6,467 bases of DNA, taken from contig CALDHQ010000669.1 of NCBI GenBank assembly GCA_937894055.1, positions 1 to 6,467 on the forward strand, read 5' to 3'. The DNA is from an uncultured Polymorphobacter sp. (GTDB taxonomy: Bacteria > Pseudomonadota > Alphaproteobacteria > Sphingomonadales > Sphingomonadaceae). The translations under genes and the position numbers were made by a program. Shown here one piece after another: positions 1-5,649 of this stretch; position 1 is the stretch's first letter; every line of letters begins with the position of its first letter. The notes under the pieces are model-generated. The model did not search any database and was not told the origin of the DNA. It was given only the letters and a program-made list of their open reading frames with translations.

Positions 1-1
1 C

Positions 2-1567
2 GGCACAACCGCAGACCAGCTCTCCGCCCTGTTTGGCGATAAGACCGTCCTGGCAAAGATGCGCGGCATTCTGGCCGATGCAGCACAGCCTCTTCCCCAG
101 CGCCGCAGCGCCTTCGATCTGCTCAAACGTGTCAACGACACAGAAGCCACCCCCATCTTCGCCAAGCTCCTCGATCAACCGGACTTCGCCAGCGCCGTCA
201 TCCCTCTTCTCTCTCGTTCCGCCGATCCGGCAACAGCCACGGCATTGATGTCACACTTCACCAAACTCAATGACACCGATCGCAGCGCCGCCCTCGGCAC
301 CCTCACCAGCCGCGCCGAACTCGCCCTGCCACTCCTAATTGCCGTGAAAGCCGGCGCCTTCGACAAGAAATACCTCAGCGCCCTGCAAATCCGCCAGATG
401 CGCAATTTGAACCACGCCGAGATCAACACCCTCCTCGATGCCACCTGGGGCAAAGTAAACGAATCAAGCGAAGCCGCCAAAGCCAGCATCGCCAAACTGA
501 AAAAGGCCTACCAATCCGCACCGCTCTGGGCCTTCAACGGCAAAGCAGGCGAGGAGACCTTCAAACAAGTCTGCGCCGTCTGCCATGCCATGGGCGGCGT
601 CGGCGGCAATGTGCTGCTCGTCGGTCCCGACTGGCAGGGCCGCGCGCCCGACGGCATCCCCGTCGTGCGCAGCGCCACCAATGATGCGTGGATGCTGGTG
701 CGCGTCGTCGTCAATGGCCAGGACGATGTGATAAACGCCGCTGATGCCCTGAAGCAATTCTCGCTCAAGCCTGAAATCGCGCTCAAGGACCTGCAACCGG
801 TGACCGCGGCACCCAAGCTGGTGCCCGATGGCCGGACCTTCCTCGCGGTCGTCAACGAAGCACTCGGCCGCGGGCCGATGCCGGCGAACGACGCGGCACG
901 CATGGCGAAGTTCGCCGACATCGGCATCGTGCCCGGCGACAAGGACGCCTTCGACAAGCTGACGCCCGAGCAACAGGCCATGTGGAACCGCGCACTGCCG
1001 CAACTGCGCGCCGAATTGCGCACCGGGCTGGCCGCAGGCGAACCGGTCAACGGCTGGACGATTTCGGCCGCCAACGCCGGCCAGTTCGGCGATGACGACG
1101 CCACCCGCGCCAAGGTCGCGCTCGGCGGGCTGGCCGCACTGCCGCGCCAGGAAGCCGCCTATTTCCGCACCAGTGTCGACAAGGACGGCGCACCGCTCGC
1201 CGGCAAGGGCACCGGCTATTATCTGCGGCTGCCCGCCAACATGCCGATCGGCGCGTTCTGGTCGCTGACCGTCTACCAGCAGGAAAAGGACGGCCGGCTG
1301 TTCTTCTATGACACGCCGTCGAAGCGCTACGCGATCACCGACCGCACCAAGTTCCTCCACGTCGATCGCAACGGCTCGGTCGAGCTGTTCCTGCAGTCCG
1401 CCAAGCCGTTCGGCGAACGCGCCGTCAACTGGCTGCCGATCCCGCCCGGCCCGTTCGTGCTGGTGTTCCGCGCCTATCTGCCGCGCGGCAGCATCGTCGA
1501 CGGCAGCTTCGCGCTGCCGGGCGTCGAGAAGGTCGAGCCGATTTCGACGACGGAGCCGAAGGAATAA
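2..1567 (+). CDS. 5'-partial chimeric ORF: cytochrome c (CxxCH) protein C-terminal region fused to DUF1254/DUF1214 protein
   Basis: The frame is open from base 2 with no start needed, so the gene begins left of the window; 521 residues are visible, ending in TAA at 1565-1567. Residues 1 to about 185 are helical and Ala/Leu-rich. They resemble the repeat region before the heme domain of large 'PVC-type' heme-binding proteins, and lead into a c-type heme motif CAVCH (residues 191-195, bases 572-586) followed by GGVGGN. From about residue 204 the match changes to the DUF1254 family (LLVGPDWQG, then IPVVRSATNDAW). A clear DUF1214 domain follows at about residues 335-513 (GYYLRLPANMPIGAFWSLTVY, RYAITDR, DGRLFF, NWLPIPPGPF, FRAYLPRG). 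Family members normally carry about 150 more residues before LVGPDW, including a PNNDT-like motif, and cytochromes carry a distal Met-containing segment after CxxCH; both are missing. Lys codons are mostly AAA before the junction (10 of 15) and all AAG after it (16 of 16). Function is probably lost or altered; a misassembly is an alternative. Confidence 0.85.
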   Translation, partial: GTTADQLSALFGDKTVLAKMRGILADAAQPLPQRRSAFDLLKRVNDTEATPIFAKLLDQPDFASAVIPLLSRSADPATATALMSHFTKLNDTDRSAALGTLTSRAELALPLLIAVKAGAFDKKYLSALQIRQMRNLNHAEINTLLDATWGKVNESSEAAKASIAKLKKAYQSAPLWAFNGKAGEETFKQVCAVCHAMGGVGGNVLLVGPDWQGRAPDGIPVVRSATNDAWMLVRVVVNGQDDVINAADALKQFSLKPEIALKDLQPVTAAPKLVPDGRTFLAVVNEALGRGPMPANDAARMAKFADIGIVPGDKDAFDKLTPEQQAMWNRALPQLRAELRTGLAAGEPVNGWTISAANAGQFGDDDATRAKVALGGLAALPRQEAAYFRTSVDKDGAPLAGKGTGYYLRLPANMPIGAFWSLTVYQQEKDGRLFFYDTPSKRYAITDRTKFLHVDRNGSVELFLQSAKPFGERAVNWLPIPPGPFVLVFRAYLPRGSIVDGSFALPGVEKVEPISTTEPKE

Positions 1568-1574
1568 GAGAAGG

Positions 1575-1731
1575 GCCTCCGGCGGGCAGGCCTGAGGCCT
1601 GCACCCAAAGTTCAAGTCATTCCCGCGCAGGCGGGAATCCAATCGGCGCTGAAGATGGATTCCCGCCTGCGCGGGAATGACTCGGTTTTCTTCAATCGGG
1701 TGCAGGGCCTGAGGCCCTGCCCGCCGGAGGC
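1575..1731. repeat. Nested inverted repeat (REP/BIME-like) between convergent genes
   Basis: Two pairs of complementary arms are nested. The inner arms, 1616-1640 and 1657-1681, are perfect 25-nt reverse complements around a 16-nt loop. The outer arms, 1575-1606 and 1698-1731, match except for a single extra base at two places and one central mismatch. Each outer arm also folds by itself (GCAGGCC-TGA-GGCCTGC on the left, GCAGGGCC-TGA-GGCCCTGC on the right), and the length difference is symmetrical, so both small hairpins stay paired. Each inner arm also contains a small stem, CCCGC/GCGGG. The sequence style, with TTCCCGCCTGCGCGGGAA and GCCTCCGGCGGGCAGG, is what one expects of dispersed intergenic repeats in proteobacterial genomes. 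It fills nearly the whole gap between the stop at 1567 and the opposite stop at 1735-1737. Confidence 0.9.
1616..1692 (+). terminator. Likely bidirectional transcription terminator (inner hairpin plus T tract)
   Basis: The perfect 25-bp stem (1616-1640 with 1657-1681) is followed by TCGGTTTTCTT, a Rho-independent style tail for the rightward gene ending at 1567. Read leftward, the same stem is followed by TTGAACTTT, a weaker tail for the pseudouridine synthase gene. Position between two convergent stops supports a terminator role; termination itself is inference. Confidence 0.6.
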
Positions 1732-1734
1732 TCT

Positions 1735-2412
1735 TTAAGCCGTCAGCACACCCACCGGCCAGTCATCGGGCAACGGCGCAATCACACTCACCGGCAGTTG
1801 ACCCGCCGTGAACGGAATGACGATCTGCCGCGCGTGCAGGCGCATCGGCCCCTGCCCGGCGCCATAGACCGGATCGCCGGTAATCGGACAGCCGAGTGCG
1901 GCGGCATGGACGCGGACCTGATGCGTGCGGCCGGTTTCGGGCATGAACGCCATGGTCGAGCGGTTGCCGTTGTGCGGCGAGGCGCGTTCGAGCACCTGCC
2001 AGCGGGTGCGCGCTGCCTTGCCGCGCGGGTCGATGATCATCCGCCAGCCGGTTTCGCGCGTCGAGACCTTGAACAGCGGCGCATCGATCAGGCCTTCATC
2101 ACCCTCTGGCGCGCCGTCGACGAGCGCCCAATAGGTCTTGCCGATGGCGCCTTCCATGAACAGCTGCGTCAGCTTCTTGTGGGCGCGCGGGTTGCGCGCC
2201 AGCACCAGGCAGCCCGAGGTATCGCGGTCGAGCCGGTGCGCCGGCTGCGGCGGCCGGTGGAAGCCCTCGCGCAGCGCGTAGAGGTGGTCTTCAAGGCTTT
2301 CGGGGGTCTGCGGCCCGGGGTGCACCGCGAGTCCCGCGGGCTTGTTCAACACCAGCAGATGCGCGTCGATATAGAGAATGCGGGCAGCGAGATCGTCCAT
2401 GGCTGCGCTCAT
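1735..2412 (-). CDS. RluA-family RNA pseudouridine synthase, short form without S4 domain
   Basis: This is a probable cytoplasmic enzyme converting uridine to pseudouridine in rRNA or tRNA. Numbered from the ATG at 2412 (225 aa), it shows the family motifs in order: VLNKPAG (about 21-27), the catalytic motif HRLDRDTSG (59-67) with the expected nucleophile Asp62, a KTYWALV segment (about 92-98), KAARTRWQVLER (about 132-143), PETGRTHQVRVHA (158-170) and GDPVYG (179-184). It begins directly with the catalytic domain, so there is no N-terminal S4 RNA-binding domain, and its length is close to E. coli RluA (219 aa). The target base cannot be told from sequence; RluA- or TruC-like substrates are both possible. 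The start is uncertain: a GTG at 2436 has no visible ribosome site, ATG 2412 has a GAAAG 5 bases upstream, and ATG 2400 (MDDLAARI) also fits. It is divergent from the flagellin gene and convergent with the left-edge gene. Confidence 0.92.
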   Translation of the reverse strand: MSAAMDDLAARILYIDAHLLVLNKPAGLAVHPGPQTPESLEDHLYALREGFHRPPQPAHRLDRDTSGCLVLARNPRAHKKLTQLFMEGAIGKTYWALVDGAPEGDEGLIDAPLFKVSTRETGWRMIIDPRGKAARTRWQVLERASPHNGNRSTMAFMPETGRTHQVRVHAAALGCPITGDPVYGAGQGPMRLHARQIVIPFTAGQLPVSVIAPLPDDWPVGVLTA

Positions 2413-2436
2413 GCCAGCTTTCGCGGCGCACCGCAC

Positions 2437-2510
2437 AGTTAATTATTTTCGCGCCCCGCCGTCCCTAGCTGCATCGGCCCCCCTGTCCGCGGTGGCCGGG
2501 GCACCGCATG
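2437..2510. promoter_or_regulatory. Short divergent intergenic region with AT-rich island
   Basis: The gap between the pseudouridine synthase and flagellin genes must hold at least one promoter, unless these lie inside the coding regions. The only AT-rich stretch is TTAATTATTTTC (2439-2450), which could supply a -10 region for either direction. I find no clear sigma-28 signature (TAAAG ... GCCGATAA). A GG-N10-GC spacing at 2494-2507 fits sigma-54 only in outline and would place the transcript start after the ribosome binding site. The promoter assignment is therefore weak. Confidence 0.25.
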
Positions 2511-2514
2511 GGAG
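2511..2514 (+). promoter_or_regulatory. Ribosome binding site of the flagellin gene
   Basis: GGAG ends 9 bases before the ATG at 2524. It supports that start, as does the conserved flagellin N-terminus beginning at that Met. The ATG at 2508 is out of frame. Confidence 0.7.
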
Positions 2515-2523
2515 ATTGCAGAC

Positions 2524-4716
2524 ATGACCGTTATCAACACCAACACCTCCGCACTGACGGCACAGGCCGGCCAGCGCACCGCCCAGATGGGCCTCAGCAT
2601 GGCGATGGAACGGCTTTCGACCGGCCAGCGCATCAACTCGGCAAAGGATGACGCCGCCGGCCTCGCGATTTCGCAGCGCATGACCGCCGACGTGCGCGGT
2701 CTTTCGGTGGCGATCCGCAACGCCAACGACGGCATGAGCATGGCGCAGACCGCTGAAAGCGCGATGGGCGAAGTCACCAACATGCTGCAGCGCATGCGCG
2801 AACTTGCTGTGCAGGCCGCCAACGGCACCGTCACCGGCGATGACCGCAAGGCGCTGCAGGCCGAAATCAAGCAGCTGACCGGCGAAATCGACAGCGTCGG
2901 TTCGCGCACCAACTTCAACGGCATCAAGCTGCTCGACGGTTCGGCAAAGGGCCTGCAGCTGCAGACCGGCAGCCGCGCCGGCGAGACGGTGACGTTCGGC
3001 ATCGGTTCGGCCCGCGCCGCCGATCTCGGCACCGGTGCGACTGCCGCACTCAGCGCCACCGGCGCCTTTCAGGCGACCGCATCGAACCTGTCGGCGAACG
3101 AATCGCTGATTGCCAGCGACCTGCTGATCAACGGCGTCGTCGTCGGTGCGTCTTCGGCATCCGATGACAGCGTGTCTTCGGCTGAAAAGGGCGCCTCGGC
3201 GATTGCCAAGGCGGCCGCGATCAACCGCGTCGCCGACCAGAGCGGCGTCACCGCCGTCGTCGGCAAGACGGTGATGACCGGCACGACGATGACCGGTGCG
3301 GCGCTGACCGGCACCGTCACCATCAACGGCTTTACCTCGGCAGCGATCACCACCACCACCAACGCCGCCGCCAGCCGCACGCTGACCATCGACGCGATCA
3401 ACCTGATGTCGGGCCAGACCGGCGTCAAGGCAGTCGACACCGGCGATGACAAGGCCGGCATCCGCCTGGAGGCTGCCGACGGCCGCAACATCGTCGTGTC
3501 GCTGAGCACGCTGACGGCGGCATCGACGGGGCTCAAGGCCGGCGCGCAGTCGGGCAGCTTCAGCCTGGTGTCGCAGAACGGCAACCCCGTCGTGCTGTCA
3601 TCGACCACGTCGGGCCAGATTGCCCGGTCGGGGCTGCACGAAGGCACGTTTGCGCGTGGTGTCTCTTCGGTGAACTCGGATGCCCGCGCCGTCGCCACGA
3701 CGTCGGCCACCGCCTATTCGCTCAATTCGGGCGATCTGATGATCAACGGCACCGCCATCCGCGGCGCGATTGCTGCCGACGACACCTTCTCCGACACGCT
3801 GGCACTGTCGAGCAACAAGGCCGGCAGCGCCATCGCCATCGCCGCCGCGATCAATTCGTCGACGGCAGCGACCGGCGTCACTGCCAAGGCCGACTCGCTG
3901 ACGCTCGACGGCTCGGCCCCGACGACGGTGGTCGGCACCACGGTCGCCACCAACGTCGCGATCAACGGCGTGCAGATCGCCATCACGCTCGACCAGAACG
4001 ACAGCGCCCAGGCCACGCGCCAGAACGTCGCTGCCGAAATCAACAAATACTCGGGCCTCACCGGTGTCGTTGCCAGCGACAGCGGCAAGGGCGGGCTGTC
4101 GCTGACGGCGGCGGACGGGCGCAACATCAGCGTCAGCCACAGCAACGTCGGCGGTGTCGTCGCGGCCAACTTCGGTCTCGGCAACATCACCCAGCGCGGC
4201 ACCGGCACGGCCTACACCGCGACCGGCCTCGCCGACACGACGATCTACAGCGCCGATACCGTGCAGACGGCGTATTCGACGGTGTCGCTGACCTCGTCGA
4301 AGAGCATCGACATCGAAGCCGGCTCGCTCGGTTTCGGCGCGACGTCGAACTTCACCAAGCTCGGCTTCGAACAGAATGGCTATGGTTCGGACAAGGGCGG
4401 ATTGAAGGTCGCCGACATCGACCTGTCGACGCAGGAAGGCGCCAACGCCGCGCTGACCGCGATCGACGAGGCGCTGTCGTCGGTCAGCCTCGACCGCGCC
4501 AACCTCGGTGCGGTGCAGAACCGCCTCGAAGCGACGGTCAACAACCTGAGCTCGACCTCGACCAACCTGATCTCGTCGCGGTCGCGGATCATCGACGCCG
4601 ACTTCTCGGCCGAAACCACCAACCTCGCCAAGTCGCAGGTGCTCAGCCAGGCGGCACAGGCGATGCTGGCGCAGGCCAACCAGTCGCAGCAGCAGGTCCT
4701 GCAGCTGCTGCGTTAA
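2524..4716 (+). CDS. fliC: Flagellin, long form with duplicated central domain
   Basis: This is the structural subunit of the flagellar filament, exported by the flagellar type III system and assembled outside the cell. The N-terminal D0/D1 region (residues 1 to about 165) is canonical: [69 protein letters not shown]. The C-terminal D1/D0 region (about 635-730) is also canonical: [30 protein letters not shown], ending QQQVLQLLR. At 730 aa it is much longer than common 280-500 aa flagellins. The extra is a Ser/Thr/Ala/Gly-rich central region (about 170-630) with four flagellin-IN type strands ([32 protein letters not shown]) in two successive modules. I find no Cys or Trp, as usual for flagellins. 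The symbol is by family; alphaproteobacterial flagellins often carry other locus names. No chaperone, cap or regulator gene is adjacent; a strong terminator follows at 4745. Confidence 0.97.
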   Translation: MTVINTNTSALTAQAGQRTAQMGLSMAMERLSTGQRINSAKDDAAGLAISQRMTADVRGLSVAIRNANDGMSMAQTAESAMGEVTNMLQRMRELAVQAANGTVTGDDRKALQAEIKQLTGEIDSVGSRTNFNGIKLLDGSAKGLQLQTGSRAGETVTFGIGSARAADLGTGATAALSATGAFQATASNLSANESLIASDLLINGVVVGASSASDDSVSSAEKGASAIAKAAAINRVADQSGVTAVVGKTVMTGTTMTGAALTGTVTINGFTSAAITTTTNAAASRTLTIDAINLMSGQTGVKAVDTGDDKAGIRLEAADGRNIVVSLSTLTAASTGLKAGAQSGSFSLVSQNGNPVVLSSTTSGQIARSGLHEGTFARGVSSVNSDARAVATTSATAYSLNSGDLMINGTAIRGAIAADDTFSDTLALSSNKAGSAIAIAAAINSSTAATGVTAKADSLTLDGSAPTTVVGTTVATNVAINGVQIAITLDQNDSAQATRQNVAAEINKYSGLTGVVASDSGKGGLSLTAADGRNISVSHSNVGGVVAANFGLGNITQRGTGTAYTATGLADTTIYSADTVQTAYSTVSLTSSKSIDIEAGSLGFGATSNFTKLGFEQNGYGSDKGGLKVADIDLSTQEGANAALTAIDEALSSVSLDRANLGAVQNRLEATVNNLSSTSTNLISSRSRIIDADFSAETTNLAKSQVLSQAAQAMLAQANQSQQQVLQLLR
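3118..4173 (+). repeat. Tandem duplicated module inside the flagellin central domain
   Basis: Module 1 is about residues 199-337 and module 2 about 404-550, offset by 205-213 residues. Matching landmarks are [10 protein letters not shown] / [29 protein letters not shown] / [27 protein letters not shown] / AINGVQIA, and [15 protein letters not shown] / [15 protein letters not shown]. The DNA has diverged well beyond the protein, so the duplication is old. Each module looks like a two-ING-strand flagellin-IN unit. Surface exposure in the filament is inferred from flagellin structure. Confidence 0.75.
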
Positions 4717-4744
4717 GCCGCACGGGTCAGAAACCAGCGTGGAG

Positions 4745-4772
4745 GGGCGGTCCGGCAACGGGCCGCCCTTTT
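4745..4772 (+). terminator. Rho-independent terminator of the flagellin gene
   Basis: GGGCGGTCCG (4745-4754) pairs with CGGGCCGCCC (4759-4768) over 10 bp with one G-U pair, closing a GCAA loop of the stable GNRA type, followed by TTTT (4769-4772). It lies 29 bases after the flagellin stop codon. Confidence 0.9.
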
Positions 4773-4841
4773 ACGTTGAACGCTTGGCGTGGTGATGCTA
4801 CCCGCCCCCCTTCGACTTGAGTCGTTCCCGTTTCCTTAAGC

Positions 4842-4861
4842 GCAAAATCAAGAGATTTTGC
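4842..4861. repeat. 8-bp perfect hairpin just upstream of tRNA-Ser
   Basis: GCAAAATC (4842-4849) and GATTTTGC (4854-4861) are exact reverse complements around AAGA, 16 bases before the tRNA 5' end. There is no T tract after it, so a terminator is unlikely. It could be a tRNA leader structure or part of the promoter region; no role can be fixed. A second small palindrome, CGACT-TG-AGTCG, lies at 4813-4824. Confidence 0.5.
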
Positions 4862-4877
4862 TCGGAAACGCGAATGC

Positions 4878-4968
4878 GGAGCGGTGGCCGAGTGGTCGAA
4901 GGCGCACGCCTGGAAAGTGTGTATAGGTCAAAAGCCTATCGTGGGTTCGAATCCCACCCGCTCCGCCA
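4878..4968 (+). tRNA. tRNA-Ser (anticodon GGA)
   Basis: A complete class II tRNA cloverleaf is visible. The acceptor stem is GGAGCGG (4878-4884) with CCGCTCC (4958-4964). The D arm starts at 4887 (GCCGAGTGGTCGAAGGC). The anticodon stem CACGC/GTGTG (4905-4909, 4917-4921) encloses loop CTGGAAA with anticodon GGA at 4912-4914. A long variable arm has stem ATAGG/CCTAT (4923-4927, 4935-4939), as expected for serine. The T arm is GTGGG-TTCGAAT-CCCAC (4941-4957). Discriminator G4965 and an encoded CCA (4966-4968) follow. It decodes UCC and UCU. Its 3' end faces a region of broken genes, the usual arrangement where integrative elements have entered or left; no second copy of the tRNA 3' end is visible downstream in this window. 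Confidence 0.97.
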
Positions 4969-5193
4969 TCGCCTTCTCAACCTCGACTCCGCCTCATCCC
5001 ACAGCTTGCGAACAAGTTCAGCCAACAGCGTCACCGGCTTTTCGCTAGGCGTGACGCGACGGAGTGATTCCCCGTAAGCGAATTCCACTTTGTCGCGCGG
5101 AACCGATTTTCCGAACTTACTGCAACCGCGATGCCAAAGATGGCGTGCAACATCCTGCCGGTCCCTTTGTGAGGTCCGCGCCGCGCCCGGCGA
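4939..5193 (-). other. Unassigned stretch with an 85-codon open frame lacking a start
   Basis: Between the tRNA and the ALDH remnant I recognise no gene. On the minus strand one frame stays open from the TGA at 5194-5196 to a TAG at 4936-4938 inside the tRNA gene. It reads in part VARHLWHRGCSKFGKSVPR, DKVEFAYGESLRRVTPSEK and VTLLAELVRKLWDEAES, which looks protein-like. It has no ATG; only a GTG at 5088 could start it. Base composition is visibly less GC-rich than the flanking genes. The part overlapping the tRNA (ending WDSNPR) is the usual tRNA translation artefact. It may be a gene remnant or chance; no function is proposed. Confidence 0.25.
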
Positions 5194-5314
5194 TCATGAC
5201 GTTGGCTTGCGCCGTACCGGTGGCAGGGTTGATGTGATCGCGCGTGCCAAGACTGGTGGATGAGGGCCTATCCAAAGCAATCTGCGGGCTACTGCTCCCT
5301 GGCATTTCGAGCAT
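5117..5314 (-). pseudogene. Aldehyde dehydrogenase remnant (N-terminal fragment)
   Basis: Starting at ATG 5314, only 3 bases after the SDR stop and with AAGGGG just upstream, the frame reads PQIALDRP, then DHINPATGTAQANVMIAG and AD. This matches the start of NAD(P)-dependent aldehyde dehydrogenases, whose first strand segment ends in xINPATGxxxAxVxxAG. Between DRP and HINPATG the usual short segment with an INGK-like motif is missing. After about base 5160 the likeness ends (KGPAGCC...) and the frame stops at 5117. The catalytic Cys and Glu regions of a roughly 480-aa enzyme are absent from the window. It is probably the third gene of the former thiolase-SDR-ALDH operon, truncated. The call rests on a short segment, so it is moderately secure. 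Confidence 0.5.
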
Positions 5315-5317
5315 CAA

Positions 5318-5560
5318 TCACCCCTTCGTAAACCTGCCATCGACGAGCAACTCCACGCCCGTGATATAGCTTGCTGCACCGCTCGCCGGAAACAACACCG
5401 CGCGGGCGATTTCGACGGGATCAGCCAATCGGCCCAGCAAGTTGCGACCGGGAATCGTTGCCGGCCCTTCGATCCTGGGGCCGCCAGTCGCCTGCATCCT
5501 GCGCATCTTGTCTCGCCCCGGCGTCGCCATGCCGCCCGGAAGCACCGAGTTGACCCGGAT
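5318..5560 (-). pseudogene. Short-chain dehydrogenase/reductase remnant (C-terminal fragment)
   Basis: The last roughly 80 residues of a classical SDR are recognisable: IRVNSVLPGG (the post-active-site strand), LGRLADPVEIARAVLF, then SYITGVELLVDG and a stop at 5318-5320. The Rossmann TGxxxGxG motif, NNAG and the catalytic Ser-Tyr-Lys, normally in the preceding 170 residues, are absent, and the frame is closed by TAA at 5576-5578. Positions strongly conserved in the family are altered: FLAS is FPAS, the following D is G (ASGAAS), and DGG is DGR. Truncation plus these changes indicate a dead gene. It lies 89 bases after the thiolase stop on the same strand, with the ALDH remnant directly behind it. 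Confidence 0.8.
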
Positions 5561-5649
5561 AAGCGGAAGGGCAGCTTACGGGCCGGCCGTGCCGCTTTCC
5601 TGCCACTGATAGAAGCGCCAGCGATTTGAGATGGCGTTGGTGTGCGGCG

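Noticed and set aside
464..1642. Long minus-strand open frame opposite the left-edge gene, beginning MDSRLRGND
   Set aside because: It is antisense to the recognisable DUF1254/DUF1214 coding sequence; its start lies in the intergenic inverted repeat, whose translation commonly gives MDSRLRGND; Arg/Gly/Ala-rich shadow of GC-rich coding DNA.
1575..1731. CRISPR or miniature transposon interpretation of the repeat block
   Set aside because: There is no direct-repeat/spacer series and no target-site duplication that I can see; it is a palindromic structure between convergent stops.
2493..2508. Possible sigma-54 promoter (GG-N10-GC) before the flagellin
   Set aside because: The -12 part is CCGCA rather than TTGCA, and the implied start of transcription would fall after the ribosome binding site.
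3598..4758. 386-codon minus-strand open frame opposite the flagellin
   Set aside because: Low-complexity Arg/Gly/Val/Asp composition typical of a GC-rich antisense shadow, and it runs through the flagellin terminator.
4817..5077. Plus-strand small ORF containing GGRVVEGARLE and RGFESHPLRH
   Set aside because: These peptides are the well-known translation of a tRNA-Ser gene; the ORF spans the tRNA and is an artefact.
4969..5320. Search for a duplicated tRNA 3' end (att site) or integrase near tRNA-Ser
   Set aside because: No second copy of the T-arm or acceptor sequence and no integrase motif is visible inside the window.
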